Made by a program: the position numbers and the translations under genes. The notes beneath the pieces are model-generated. The model saw only the letters and a list, made by a program, of their open reading frames with translations, did not search any database and was not told the origin of the DNA. A stretch of DNA of 64,000 bases from Pseudomonas bijieensis (GTDB lineage: Bacteria > Pseudomonadota > Gammaproteobacteria > Pseudomonadales > Pseudomonadaceae), in assembly GCF_013347965.1 (NCBI RefSeq), contig NZ_CP048810.1:2418001-2482000 (forward strand), in the 5' to 3' direction. Shown here piece after piece: positions 8,285 through 16,924 of this stretch. Each line of letters starts with the position of its first letter. Positions within the stretch are counted from its first letter, which is position 1.

Positions 8285-9648
8285 TGAATTTTGGTCCGCC
8301 AGGAAGTGACACCGCTGGATTCAAAACGGAAATCGGTGGTTCGGCAACCAAGCGCTCTGACCTTTTCGGTCACGGCTTGACGGTGCTGGGGTTGTACGAA
8401 AAACAGGAAGAAACCACCGCCACCGGCGCCCAGCAACTTGCCACCCAGGGCGCCCGCGTTAAGGGCGCACTCATAGATCTGGTCGAGCACACCGTCGCTC
8501 ACGGCTTGGGAAAACTGTTTCTTGAGCATCCAGCCGTCGTGCAGGCAGCGCCCGAAATCGTGCAGCTCGCCCCGGATCAAGTGGTGGTGCATACGCCGGC
8601 ACAGCGACACGCTTTCCGTCAGCAACAGGCTTTGCTCGCCCTTGCTGCTCATTTCTTCGCGCTGCTGAACGTGGAGCTTGCCGGAATCATGGGAGATGCG
8701 GGTATCGCAGAGCACCAGGCATTCTTCCAGCTCGTTGCAGATGGAGTCTTCAAGGCGGATCGGGTGCACCAGGTTGCGGCCTTCCTTGAACTCGATCAGG
8801 TTGAAACCACCGAACGCCGAAGCGTACTGGTCCTGCCAGCCACCGGCGATGCCAAAGCACAGGCGCTCGGCCTGGAACGCCAGCTCCGCGACCTCATAGG
8901 TACTCCAGCGATCGCGGCGCAGTTCATTGAACGCGGCAATGACCGCCGTGGCGACCGCCGACGAGCCACCCAGACCAGAGCCCACCGGAAAATCGGAACG
9001 CATGTACAAATCCAGCCCGTAGTTGGGTTGGATGACCGAAACGATGGTCGCCAGCAGCCCCTTGTCGGCATGATCCATGAGGTCATCCAAGGACTCATAG
9101 GACTCGCGGGTGCCCAGGTCTTCGGAGAAAATCCGGATAACATTGTCGGTACGCGGGATCAACGTCGCATGGGAATACAGCCCGACGGTGCAACTGAGTA
9201 CAGCGGCCGGGTTTTCCACGAAGTAATAGGTCAGGTCCGAACCACCGCCACTGAAGCTCATGCGCACCGGCGCCCTCGCCCGGGCCAGCACCGGCACTTC
9301 CTGGTTGGCCGCCAGCCGTGCGGGCGTGACGACATCCACCAGGCAGCCGGATCCGTCTACGACCGGAATAGCGTTGTAACTCAGGTCGAAGATCTTGAGC
9401 ATTTCCTCGCGCGACGCACCCACTTTTACCGAACGGTAAGCGGTGTTCATGCACTCGGTGACCGGCACGTTCGTCGCCCCGCCTTGGAGCAGGTAACGAC
9501 GTAAGTCGCCGTTGGTCAACACGCCTTCCAGGCGCCACTGCTCGTTGACCACGAAAACGATTTGCAAATCGCCCGTCTCGATGCACTCGACGGCATCGAG
9601 AATGGTCTGGTTCAGGTAGACCGTTTGTGTTCTGGCCAATTGATTCAT
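8281..9648 (-). CDS. GHMP-family sugar kinase with N-terminal CBS domain pair
   Basis: This is a 455-residue fusion. Residues 1-115 form two CBS motifs, a module that often binds adenine nucleotides and regulates its partner. Residues ~125-455 are a GHMP kinase most like D-glycero-D-manno-heptose 7-phosphate kinase (HddA type), with PVRMSFSGGGSDLTYYF, the ATP-binding loop PVGSGLGGSSAVATAV, and the C-terminal GGKLLGAGGGGFFLFF. It should phosphorylate a sugar, probably at C1, before nucleotidyl activation by the next enzyme. Start and stop both overlap neighbours as ATGA. The substrate is not known; no gmhA-like isomerase or gmhB-like phosphatase gene is present. Confidence 0.9.
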   Translation of the reverse strand: MNQLARTQTVYLNQTILDAVECIETGDLQIVFVVNEQWRLEGVLTNGDLRRYLLQGGATNVPVTECMNTAYRSVKVGASREEMLKIFDLSYNAIPVVDGSGCLVDVVTPARLAANQEVPVLARARAPVRMSFSGGGSDLTYYFVENPAAVLSCTVGLYSHATLIPRTDNVIRIFSEDLGTRESYESLDDLMDHADKGLLATIVSVIQPNYGLDLYMRSDFPVGSGLGGSSAVATAVIAAFNELRRDRWSTYEVAELAFQAERLCFGIAGGWQDQYASAFGGFNLIEFKEGRNLVHPIRLEDSICNELEECLVLCDTRISHDSGKLHVQQREEMSSKGEQSLLLTESVSLCRRMHHHLIRGELHDFGRCLHDGWMLKKQFSQAVSDGVLDQIYECALNAGALGGKLLGAGGGGFFLFFVQPQHRQAVTEKVRALGCRTTDFRFESSGVTSWRTKIQ

Positions 9649-10340
9649 GAGTTGACGGCCTCCTTGAACCCCGACTTGAATGCGTTCAAGGCGTCAGGCG
9701 TTCCAATATCGATAAAGGGCCCGGTGTAGGCGCAGACCTTGAGAGACTGACGGCGGATAAGCATCGGCAGGATGTCCTGCTCCATCGAGCAGACCTGGAC
9801 GGTCCATGCCTGCAGGGAGTCGGCGGCGAAGGCATAGACGCCTGCATTGATCCGGCCTGGTCCGCTTAGCCCCTTTTCGTTGAGCGCCAGCAATCGCAGA
9901 TCCTCGGCGCAATCCAGGCTGCCGTAGCGGGAACGATCCTCCACCTGCACCCCCACCAACACGTCGCCGGTGGCGGCCATGGCCAACCGATAGGCCTGGC
10001 GGTCGAGCCAGGTATCGGCGTTGAGTACCAGGAAGCGACCTTCGGGTGGCATTTGATGCAAGGCGTGCAGGATCGCGCCACCGGTGCCCATGGGTTGTTT
10101 TTCCACCACCATCCGCAGGTCAAGCCCGGTTTCGGCCATCAGCGACGGCAGCAGCTCGGCCAATTGATCGGCCCGATAATGTGCGCACAAAACCGCCTGC
10201 GTGATGCCCGCCTGCTTGAGCTCAGCCAGCACCAACGCCAGGAATGGCCGGCCGTGAATATCCACGACGGCTTTTTGCGAGCCCTGAAGCACGGCACTCA
10301 GGCGAGTACCGAAACCTCCACAGAGGACATAGGCGCGCAT
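9645..10340 (-). CDS. Sugar-phosphate nucleotidyltransferase (HddC-like)
   Basis: The 231-residue protein begins MRAYVLCGGFGTRL, the glycine-rich nucleotide loop of sugar-1-phosphate nucleotidyltransferases. It continues with QKAVVDIHGRPFL and the metal-site aspartate in LVLNADTWLD. It resembles the HddC guanylyltransferase of the heptose pathway and would activate the sugar phosphate made by the adjacent kinase. The start is ATG 10340, which shares a base with the rfbH stop (TGATG). A longer in-frame form from 10373 would run into rfbH and is unlikely. The nucleotide used (GTP, CTP or UTP) cannot be read from the sequence with confidence. Confidence 0.88.
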   Translation of the reverse strand: MRAYVLCGGFGTRLSAVLQGSQKAVVDIHGRPFLALVLAELKQAGITQAVLCAHYRADQLAELLPSLMAETGLDLRMVVEKQPMGTGGAILHALHQMPPEGRFLVLNADTWLDRQAYRLAMAATGDVLVGVQVEDRSRYGSLDCAEDLRLLALNEKGLSGPGRINAGVYAFAADSLQAWTVQVCSMEQDILPMLIRRQSLKVCAYTGPFIDIGTPDALNAFKSGFKEAVNS

Positions 10341-11659
10341 CAGCGATCCAGCCCGAAAAAGTGTTCCAGGCAACGTGCCACGTGGGCCAGGTGCTCTTCA
10401 CCCAGACCCGGCCAGACGCCGATCCAGAAGGTGTCATTCATGATCTTGTCGGTGACCGTCAACTCGCCACTGATGCGGAAATTGCGGCCCAGCATGTAGG
10501 GTTGACGCACCAGGTTGCCGGCGAACAGCAAGCGCGTGCCAACGTTCTGGCTATCCAGGTAACGCAACAGCTCGACACGCTGGATGCCGCAGCCATCGCG
10601 CAGGGTCACGGGGAAACCGAACCACGACGGATCGCTGTCCGCAGTCGCCTCGGGCAGGATGAGGAAATCGGCGCAATTGGCCAGGCGCTCGCTGAGCCAG
10701 CGGAAGTTGCGCTTGCGCGCAACCGTGAAATCTTCCACACGGTCCATCTGCGCCAGGGCACAGGCAGCCTGCATGTCGGTAATCTTCAGGTTATAGCCCA
10801 GGTGCGAATAGGTGTACTTGTGGTCGTAACCCTCCGGCAGTTCGCCCATCTGCTTGCAAAAGCGCTGCTTGCAAGTGTTGTCCTGGCCAGGCTCGCAGTA
10901 GCAATCGCGGCCCCAGTCACGGAAGGACTCCATGATGCGCTTGAGCAACGGACTGTCAGTGAACACCGCCCCGCCCTCGCCCATGGTGATGTGGTGCGCC
11001 GGGTAAAAGCTCAGGGTGCCGATGTCGCCGAATGTGCCGACCATTTGGCCCTTGTAGGTCGAGCCCAGGGCATCGCAGCAGTCTTCGATCAACCACAGCT
11101 TGTATTTGTCGCACAGCGCCCGCACGACACCCAGGTCATAGGGGTTGCCCAGGGTGTGCGCCAACATGATGGCCTTGGTTTTCGGCCCGATAGCCGCTTC
11201 GATCTTGGCCGGGTCGATGTTGTAGGTGCCCATCTGGACGTCGACGAACACCGGGACGGCGCCGAACTGCAGGATCGGATTGACGGTGGTTGGGAAGCCG
11301 GCGGCAACACCGATCACTTCATCGCCGGGCTTGATCGCGCGATCGCCCAGGCGTGGAGAAGTCAAGGCAGAAAATGCCAGCAGGTTGGCTGAAGACCCCG
11401 AATTGGTGGTCAGCACACAGCGCCGTCCCAAGTACTTGCCCAGGCGTTTTTCAAAGGCCTCGTTGAACCGCCCAGTGGTCAACCAACCGTCCAGCACCGC
11501 CTCGGTCATCGATTGCAACTCAGCGGCACCGATTACCTTGCCAGCTGGCGGCACGCTGCTCTGGCCGGCAACGAATACCTGCGGAGCAAGCGCCGACTGC
11601 GCGTAGCGCCCCACCAGCTCGACAATTTGTTGGCGCAACTGCGTAGTACTTTCACTCAT
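10340..11659 (-). CDS. rfbH: CDP-4-keto-6-deoxyglucose 3-dehydrase (E1, RfbH)
   Basis: This 439-residue PMP-dependent iron-sulfur enzyme removes the C3 hydroxyl of CDP-4-keto-6-deoxyglucose on the route to 3,6-dideoxyhexoses. The aminotransferase fold has a histidine where aminotransferases have the PLP lysine (SFYPAHHITMGEGG, His at about 222-223). Cysteines 195, 253, 255 and 263 have the spacing described for the [2Fe-2S] ligands of E1. The start at ATG 11659 gives the normal family length and overlaps rfbG by 8 nt. The partner reductase E3 (AscD/DdhD type) is not in this window, so electrons must come from elsewhere or the product differs. Confidence 0.95.
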   Translation of the reverse strand: MSESTTQLRQQIVELVGRYAQSALAPQVFVAGQSSVPPAGKVIGAAELQSMTEAVLDGWLTTGRFNEAFEKRLGKYLGRRCVLTTNSGSSANLLAFSALTSPRLGDRAIKPGDEVIGVAAGFPTTVNPILQFGAVPVFVDVQMGTYNIDPAKIEAAIGPKTKAIMLAHTLGNPYDLGVVRALCDKYKLWLIEDCCDALGSTYKGQMVGTFGDIGTLSFYPAHHITMGEGGAVFTDSPLLKRIMESFRDWGRDCYCEPGQDNTCKQRFCKQMGELPEGYDHKYTYSHLGYNLKITDMQAACALAQMDRVEDFTVARKRNFRWLSERLANCADFLILPEATADSDPSWFGFPVTLRDGCGIQRVELLRYLDSQNVGTRLLFAGNLVRQPYMLGRNFRISGELTVTDKIMNDTFWIGVWPGLGEEHLAHVARCLEHFFGLDR

Positions 11660-12725
11660 GGGTATCGCCTTGGTAATCCGCGATCTGGTTGCGGGTAAAG
11701 GTGTGCATGTCCTGACCGTTCTGCCAGGCCAGGTGCCAGGCCAGCGTGCGTTCAAGGCTGGTCGCCAGCGACCAGCGCGGCCTCCAGCCAAGCTCTTCGC
11801 GTGCCTTGTTGGAATCGAGTGCCAATAAACCAGCCTCATGGGGTTGCGCTTGGGGATCCACCGACCAGCGCACCGGCACTGGCCATTGCTCGGCGAGCAG
11901 GCCGACGATGATTTCCACCGAAGCGACGTTGTCGCTCTCAGGGCCGAAGTTCCAGGCGCCGACGTGACGTTCGCCCTCTTCCACCAGCGCCCGGGCCAGC
12001 ATCAGGTAGCCCATCAACGGCTCGAGCGCGTGTTGCCATGGACGGGTCGCCTGGGGATAACGCAGGACCACTTCTTCGTTGTGTTGCCAGGCGCGGAAAA
12101 TATCCGGCACAAGGCGCTCCGGCGACCAGTCGCCGCCACCAATAACATTGCCCGCCCGAGCCGTCGCCAGCGCCACGCCAGACTCGTTCAGGAACGAGTT
12201 GCGGTAAGAAGCGCAGAGCAACTCGACACAGGCCTTGCTGTTGCTATAGGGATCGAACCCGCCCAGAGCGTCATACTCGCGATAAGGCAAGACCCACTCG
12301 CGGTTCTCGTAGCACTTATCGGTCGTCACCACCACCACTGCCCGCACGCCAGGGCAATGACGAACGGCTTCAAGCAGATTGACGGTCCCCATGACGTTGG
12401 TGGCATAGGTCTGGGCAGGGTTGCGGTAGGCCTCGCGAACCAACGCCTGCGCGGCCAGATGCAGGACCACGTCCGGCTGGAATGCCTGGAGCGCCGAGGA
12501 CAACGCCGCACCGTCGCAAATGTCCGCCAGATCCCCCGGAACCAGGCCCTCCAGCCCAGCGACAGACCAGAAGGCTGGCGTGGTGTCGGCCGGCAAGGCA
12601 AAGCCACGGACCTCGGCACCCAACTGACGCAACCACAACGTCAGCCAACCGCCCTTGAAGCCCGTGTGGCCAGTCAGGAAAACTTTTTTACCCGCCCAGA
12701 ATGCGTTCACGACCAGAGTTTCCAT
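11652..12725 (-). CDS. rfbG: CDP-glucose 4,6-dehydratase (RfbG)
   Basis: A 357-residue short-chain dehydrogenase-type protein, it converts CDP-glucose to CDP-4-keto-6-deoxyglucose. The NAD-binding motif is [14 protein letters not shown] (about residues 15-28), a characteristic CDP-glucose dehydratase sequence, and the active-site Tyr and Lys are in [12 protein letters not shown]. The length matches the family. It overlaps rfbF by 19 nt upstream and rfbH by 8 nt downstream, so the three CDP-sugar genes are co-transcribed and probably coupled in translation. Confidence 0.96.
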   Translation of the reverse strand: METLVVNAFWAGKKVFLTGHTGFKGGWLTLWLRQLGAEVRGFALPADTTPAFWSVAGLEGLVPGDLADICDGAALSSALQAFQPDVVLHLAAQALVREAYRNPAQTYATNVMGTVNLLEAVRHCPGVRAVVVVTTDKCYENREWVLPYREYDALGGFDPYSNSKACVELLCASYRNSFLNESGVALATARAGNVIGGGDWSPERLVPDIFRAWQHNEEVVLRYPQATRPWQHALEPLMGYLMLARALVEEGERHVGAWNFGPESDNVASVEIIVGLLAEQWPVPVRWSVDPQAQPHEAGLLALDSNKAREELGWRPRWSLATSLERTLAWHLAWQNGQDMHTFTRNQIADYQGDTHE

Positions 12726-13477
12726 TCGGCTTGGCCGCTGCTCCAGCGCTCTTCGAGCAATACACGGTCACGTAGCGTGTCCATCGGTTGCCAGAAGCCA
12801 TGGTGCAAGTGGCTCATCAATTGACCTTGCCGGGCCAGGTTGCGCATCGGCTCGTATTCCCAGGTCGTCGTGTCATCTTCGATGCCATCGAGCGCCGCGG
12901 GCTCCAGCACGAAAAAGCCACCGTTGATCCAGCCGCCATCGCCTTGGGGTTTTTCCTGAAACCCCCTGACGCAAGCGCCTTCGAGTTCCATCGCGCCAAA
13001 GCGGCCCGGTGGCTGGACGCTCGTGACCGTCGCCAGCTTGCCGTGCTGTTGATGGAATGCCACCAGCTCACGGATGTTGACGTTGGACACGCCATCGCCA
13101 TAGGTCAGGCAGAACGTCTCGTCGCCCAGGTAGTTGCGCACGCGCTTGAGTCGTCCACCGGTGCCGGTGACTTCACCCGTGTCCACCAGGGTCACACGCC
13201 ATGGCTCGGCCTTGCCCTGATGGATATGCATGCTGTTTTCAGCCAGGTCGAACGTGACATCCGACATGTGCAGGAAGTAGTTGGCGAAATACTCTTTGAT
13301 GACGTAGCCCTTGTAGCCAAGGCAGACCACGAAGTCGTTGATGCCATAGTGAGAGTAGATTTTCATGATGTGCCAGATGATGGGCTTGCCACCAATTTCA
13401 ATCATCGGCTTGGGCTTGAGATGCGACTCCTCACTGATGCGAGTGCCCAATCCTCCAGCCAGAATTACTGCCTTCAT
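12707..13477 (-). CDS. rfbF: Glucose-1-phosphate cytidylyltransferase (RfbF)
   Basis: This 256-residue enzyme makes CDP-glucose from CTP and glucose-1-phosphate, the first step of CDP-dideoxyhexose synthesis. It begins [18 protein letters not shown], with the [13 protein letters not shown] motif that follows in the family, and has the usual length. It is the first gene of the leftward sugar operon. A sigma-54-type promoter sequence lies about 110 bp upstream at 13589-13604. A strong intrinsic terminator at 13639-13680 separates the operon from the glycosyltransferase genes to the right, so the operon appears to have its own transcription start. Confidence 0.96.
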   Translation of the reverse strand: MKAVILAGGLGTRISEESHLKPKPMIEIGGKPIIWHIMKIYSHYGINDFVVCLGYKGYVIKEYFANYFLHMSDVTFDLAENSMHIHQGKAEPWRVTLVDTGEVTGTGGRLKRVRNYLGDETFCLTYGDGVSNVNIRELVAFHQQHGKLATVTSVQPPGRFGAMELEGACVRGFQEKPQGDGGWINGGFFVLEPAALDGIEDDTTTWEYEPMRNLARQGQLMSHLHHGFWQPMDTLRDRVLLEERWSSGQAEWKLWS

Positions 13478-13588
13478 ATATCTCTCTCAAAAGGTGAACC
13501 GCATCAGCGTCAAAGACGCTCGGACTACTCACAAGAGACGCCAATTATTCGGCGTCCTCGCCGGTAATACAGGCGCTGATACCTAGAA

Positions 13589-13604
13589 AGCAATTATGGT
13601 GCCA
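13589..13604 (-). promoter_or_regulatory. Sigma-54-type promoter upstream of rfbF
   Basis: On the minus strand the sequence TGGCACCATAATTGCT runs from 13604 to 13589. It matches the RpoN consensus TGGCAC-N5-TTGC, with the invariant GG and GC ten bases apart. Transcription would start near 13577, about 100 nt before the rfbF ATG. Flagellar genes in Pseudomonas depend on RpoN with FleQ or FleR, so this would link sugar synthesis to flagellum assembly. I did not identify an activator site. Confidence 0.72.
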
Positions 13605-13638
13605 CTGGCTGGAAGCCCGTATTTACTGGGCCTTGAAG

Positions 13639-13680
13639 AAAAAACGGCGCTCGCTCCGGAGAGAGAAAGCGCCGTTTTTT
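13639..13680. terminator. Intrinsic terminator, probably bidirectional
   Basis: A perfect 13-bp inverted repeat (AAAAAACGGCGCT at 13639-13651 and its complement at 13668-13680) encloses a 16-nt loop. The stem gives a T-run on both strands. It would stop leftward transcripts from the glycosyltransferase genes before they reach rfbF. Confidence 0.85.
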
Positions 13681-13768
13681 TGGGCTTCGTTTCGCTAGGA
13701 TTTCAGAATTGGCTGAGGTGTACAGGGAGGGTAACAAGTGCGGATGTTGCGTCCGCAGGGGGAATAAG

Positions 13769-13872
13769 TGGGGGAGCAAGCTTGCTCGCGATGACGGCAA
13801 CATAGTCACCCTTTTCATGAGCTGAAGCACCACCATCGCGAGCGGACTTGCTCACGATGGCGGTGCTTCAGC
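13769..13872. repeat. REP pair within an extended hairpin
   Basis: Two inverted copies of the class GGGAGCAAGCTTGCTCGCGAT lie at 13769-13795 and 13833-13860. The second copy sits in a longer hairpin whose 11-bp outer stem is GCTGAAGCACC (13821-13831) pairing with GGTGCTTCAGC (13862-13872). It begins 14 bp after the glycosyltransferase stop and has no U-run, so it looks like an mRNA 3'-end stabiliser rather than a terminator. Confidence 0.8.
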
Positions 13873-13886
13873 GATAAGCCTGGCCG

Positions 13887-16808
13887 CTACACGCCTGCTC
13901 GGCCAATGAGCTTCGACCACGGCACCGGCACCATCGGCCCAAGGGTAAAGCCCGGACCGGTCGTCGCCAGGTTGGCGTTGTAGTTTGGATCATGGGACAG
14001 CGCGTCCTGCCATTTTCCGACCAAGTCCTGCCGGGCTTTGTCCGAAGATGACAGGATGCCCGGATTGACGACCTGAACGTACGGCGTCCACACCGTGAGA
14101 TAACCGGCCTGTGCGATTCGCAGGCACAGGTCCACGTCACCCAACCCCTCGGCGAACAAGGTATCATCCACGCCATCGGCCGCCTGAAACAGCTGCGTGG
14201 AGACCATCAGGCAAGCAAAGGACACCGCTGAGCAATCCTGCTCGGCCACCAGGCGATTCATGTAGCCCCGCGCATCCGCCGCCTCACCGACGAATGCCGA
14301 GCCCACCACACCGTTGAACCCAAGCAACAGGCCCGCCTGGGTCGTGTGTCCCTGACGGTCGATCAACCTGGCACCGACCACGCCGACTTCCGGACGCTGG
14401 GCCTGGTTGAGCAGGAGTTCGATCCAGTTGACGTTCACCACTTCGCTGTCCACCGCCAAGGTGAGCAGATACTCACCCTTGGCCTGTTGGCTGGCCTGGT
14501 TGATCAGGACCGCCGTGGCAAGCCCCGGCTCGACATCGATGAAGCGCACACGACTGGCCTGATGGCCCTGGCTGCGGAGCCAGTCCTTCAATGCTGCACC
14601 GTGGACCGGATGTTCGGCCACCAGCAGTTCGAAACGCTGGTAGCGGGTACGTTGCAGCACGTTGATGATGCATCGCTGCAGGGTGACCAGGTCGCCGTCG
14701 CCATGCAGGATAATCGACACCAACGGACGCTCGATAAAGCGGTAGTCGATCTTGTAGACACCCGGTACCGCCGAACTGACGTCAGCCTTGTAGCCCCGTG
14801 CCGCGAGATGACGAAGCAGGGCCTTGCGCTCGTCGGCGTTGTCGCTGTCCGACTGTGCCTGGCAAATCAGCAGCGGTTCGTCCAGATGCGCCAGGCCGCC
14901 CATGCCACCCTGCTCGATCAACCGCAGGAGCAATTCGAACTCCAAGGCGTCCTTGAAATCGCGCGAATACCCCCCGGCCTGCACCAGCACCTCTCGCCGC
15001 ACCAACCAGTGCCGCGCCATCAACGCAGGTACGCTCAACAACAAATCGAGATTGAAGCCGGGACGGAACACATCGCTCAGGGTTTCATCGGGTTGGCGCT
15101 GGAATTCATCCATGGCCACCGCCCGGCATTGCGGTGCGTCAAGCAGTTCCAGGCTGGCATGCAACAGACCGGATGGCGTCAGCTCATCTCCCGCCTCGGC
15201 CAGGACCACCCAGTCGCAATCGCTCTGGCTGATGACCTGGTTGATCCGATCCACATAGTTGCTTTCATTGACCTTGACGAAATGCAGGGTGTTCTGAAGG
15301 GTAGTTTCGGCCGGCAGGTCACCGGTTGTGAACACAATGATCTTGAATGCCCTGCAAGCCCCGTTGATCACACTGTCGAAGGTGGTCTGCAGGCGGGTGA
15401 AATCCGCCTCCAGGTCCAGCAATAGGAGGCCGAACGTCGGTCCGCCCTGATGGCGAGCCAGGTAGCGGGTGATCTCCTTGACTTGGTCCGCGCTCGGCTC
15501 ACGCCCATCCAGCCAGCGTAGCAACTGGCCGGACCGCATGGTTTCGAAAAGACTGGCATGATCTTGCAACATGACGTCCTGGAGACGCTGCGCCCATTCC
15601 TTCAACTTCAGGCTCACTGCTTCGGCACCGCCTTCTTCGAGGATGGCGGCCAACTGTTGCACCACATCGAGGTTGAAAGCGTTGAGCTCGAAAGCCTTGA
15701 GCAAGCGTTCGTTAAGCGGTTCGGCGCCGGTGTTGCGCTGTGGTCGCATCAGTTCTTTTTGCTTGAGCAGCACCGCTTCCAACTCTTGCAGTTGCACGCG
15801 CCCGGCAGGCATCGCATGCATCAGGAACTCGAGCCTGGACAGGCATTCGAAAAACGGCTGGTTATAAAACGGCAACTCGACAAACTGCGTCGGCTCGAAA
15901 CGGCAGACTGGTCCTTCCAACTGCGAAAGCCAGCCCGACTCGAACAGCTTGGCCCGAGCGAAAGCGGCGCGCTGACTCAAATAATCGCCAATGCCCACCA
16001 GGCTCTCGACGGCCTGCGATGACTCGTCCTGGTCCATCTCGAAAATCGAACCCAGCATCGCCACAAGGCGCTCACGGATCGCCGCTGTGGTCGCATCGCG
16101 ATAGCTCAGCACGGCCGCCAGTTGGCCTGCTTCAAGTGTCGAAGGGATTTGCAACGCGTGTACCGCGTAAGGAATCGGCAGGATACGCACCTTTGCTGCT
16201 GCCATCAGCGCACAACCATGACCAAGCTCTTGCCAGGCCAGGTCGAAATCCGCAGGTAATACGGCGTACCAGCGCCGCACGATCTCGGTCCGAATGACCG
16301 CATTGATCAACGACGGACAGTGGCTGGCATACGTCGCCAAGCGTTCCAGGGCACAAGACTCGGCAAAATCCTCGACGCCCTTGCGGTCACGGCGGTAATA
16401 ATCGACACGAGCGGCGTGAGCCTCGAAGGTCAGCGCGTAACCTTGACAGGCCGAATAATCGCTGTGGGCAGCCAGGAACTCCAACGACTGATCAAGCGCT
16501 TCGGGCAGCAGGAAGGCATCAACATCGACCATGGCCAGGTACGGCGTCGCAACGAGCTCCAACCCCTGACGCAGCTTGCCGGCAAAGTGACCAATGTCAG
16601 GCCGATGCACATAACGCACGCCAGACAATGTTGCCACACTGTCAGCATCCGGTTCGGCAGACGAATCGAGGACGAGCACAGCGCAAGGATAAGCCGCGTA
16701 GTAGCGCAACGCTCTGCGCAAGGCTTCAGGTTGCTCATGGGCCATAAGCACCAAGGTGAAACGCTCGTTCAACGGAGCGGATGAATCATTGGCAGTACTG
16801 CGTTGCAT
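13887..16808 (-). CDS. Large multidomain glycosyltransferase (Fgt2-like by position)
   Basis: This 973-residue protein has an N-terminal glycosyltransferase domain (about 1-290; FTLVLMAHEQPEALRRAL, then VDVDAFLLPEAL with a DxD-like metal motif) of the TIGR00180 type. A mainly helical stretch (about 300-430) is followed by GT2-like segments near 440-650 and 690-960 (PLVSIILHGDGDL, GVVGARLIDRQGHTTQAG, DVDLCLRIAQAGYLT). ATG 16808 has AGGA 6 nt upstream. Pseudomonas flagellin islands typically carry two giant glycosyltransferases (Fgt1 and Fgt2 in P. syringae) between flgL and fliC, and this fits the second by order and size. I infer transfer of sugars to flagellin or to the growing glycan. A separate sigma-70-like promoter precedes it. 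Confidence 0.9.
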   Translation of the reverse strand: MQRSTANDSSAPLNERFTLVLMAHEQPEALRRALRYYAAYPCAVLVLDSSAEPDADSVATLSGVRYVHRPDIGHFAGKLRQGLELVATPYLAMVDVDAFLLPEALDQSLEFLAAHSDYSACQGYALTFEAHAARVDYYRRDRKGVEDFAESCALERLATYASHCPSLINAVIRTEIVRRWYAVLPADFDLAWQELGHGCALMAAAKVRILPIPYAVHALQIPSTLEAGQLAAVLSYRDATTAAIRERLVAMLGSIFEMDQDESSQAVESLVGIGDYLSQRAAFARAKLFESGWLSQLEGPVCRFEPTQFVELPFYNQPFFECLSRLEFLMHAMPAGRVQLQELEAVLLKQKELMRPQRNTGAEPLNERLLKAFELNAFNLDVVQQLAAILEEGGAEAVSLKLKEWAQRLQDVMLQDHASLFETMRSGQLLRWLDGREPSADQVKEITRYLARHQGGPTFGLLLLDLEADFTRLQTTFDSVINGACRAFKIIVFTTGDLPAETTLQNTLHFVKVNESNYVDRINQVISQSDCDWVVLAEAGDELTPSGLLHASLELLDAPQCRAVAMDEFQRQPDETLSDVFRPGFNLDLLLSVPALMARHWLVRREVLVQAGGYSRDFKDALEFELLLRLIEQGGMGGLAHLDEPLLICQAQSDSDNADERKALLRHLAARGYKADVSSAVPGVYKIDYRFIERPLVSIILHGDGDLVTLQRCIINVLQRTRYQRFELLVAEHPVHGAALKDWLRSQGHQASRVRFIDVEPGLATAVLINQASQQAKGEYLLTLAVDSEVVNVNWIELLLNQAQRPEVGVVGARLIDRQGHTTQAGLLLGFNGVVGSAFVGEAADARGYMNRLVAEQDCSAVSFACLMVSTQLFQAADGVDDTLFAEGLGDVDLCLRIAQAGYLTVWTPYVQVVNPGILSSSDKARQDLVGKWQDALSHDPNYNANLATTGPGFTLGPMVPVPWSKLIGRAGV

Positions 16809-16896
16809 ATGAATTCCTATAACGAGCGAGTCGCCTGATCGGCGGCATCATGTTCATGGCGTCCCGGTTCGAAATCCGGTCGTCGTTCTGTCGGTC

Positions 16897-16924
16897 AGAC
16901 TAGGCCGCGCACGGATACTGTCAA
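16897..16924 (-). promoter_or_regulatory. Possible sigma-70 promoter for the 973-residue glycosyltransferase
   Basis: On the minus strand a perfect TTGACA (16924-16919) is followed after 16 bp by TAGTCT (16902-16897). The -10 is weak (3 of 6). It lies in the 116-bp gap between the two giant glycosyltransferase genes. Confidence 0.42.

Larger units (their letters stand above)
13478..13886. other. Intergenic region between rfbF and the glycosyltransferase gene
   Basis: This 409-bp gap has no convincing gene. From left to right it holds the rfbF 5' leader, a sigma-54-type promoter (13589-13604), an intrinsic terminator hairpin (13639-13680) and a REP pair inside a larger hairpin (13769-13872). 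Confidence 0.8.
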
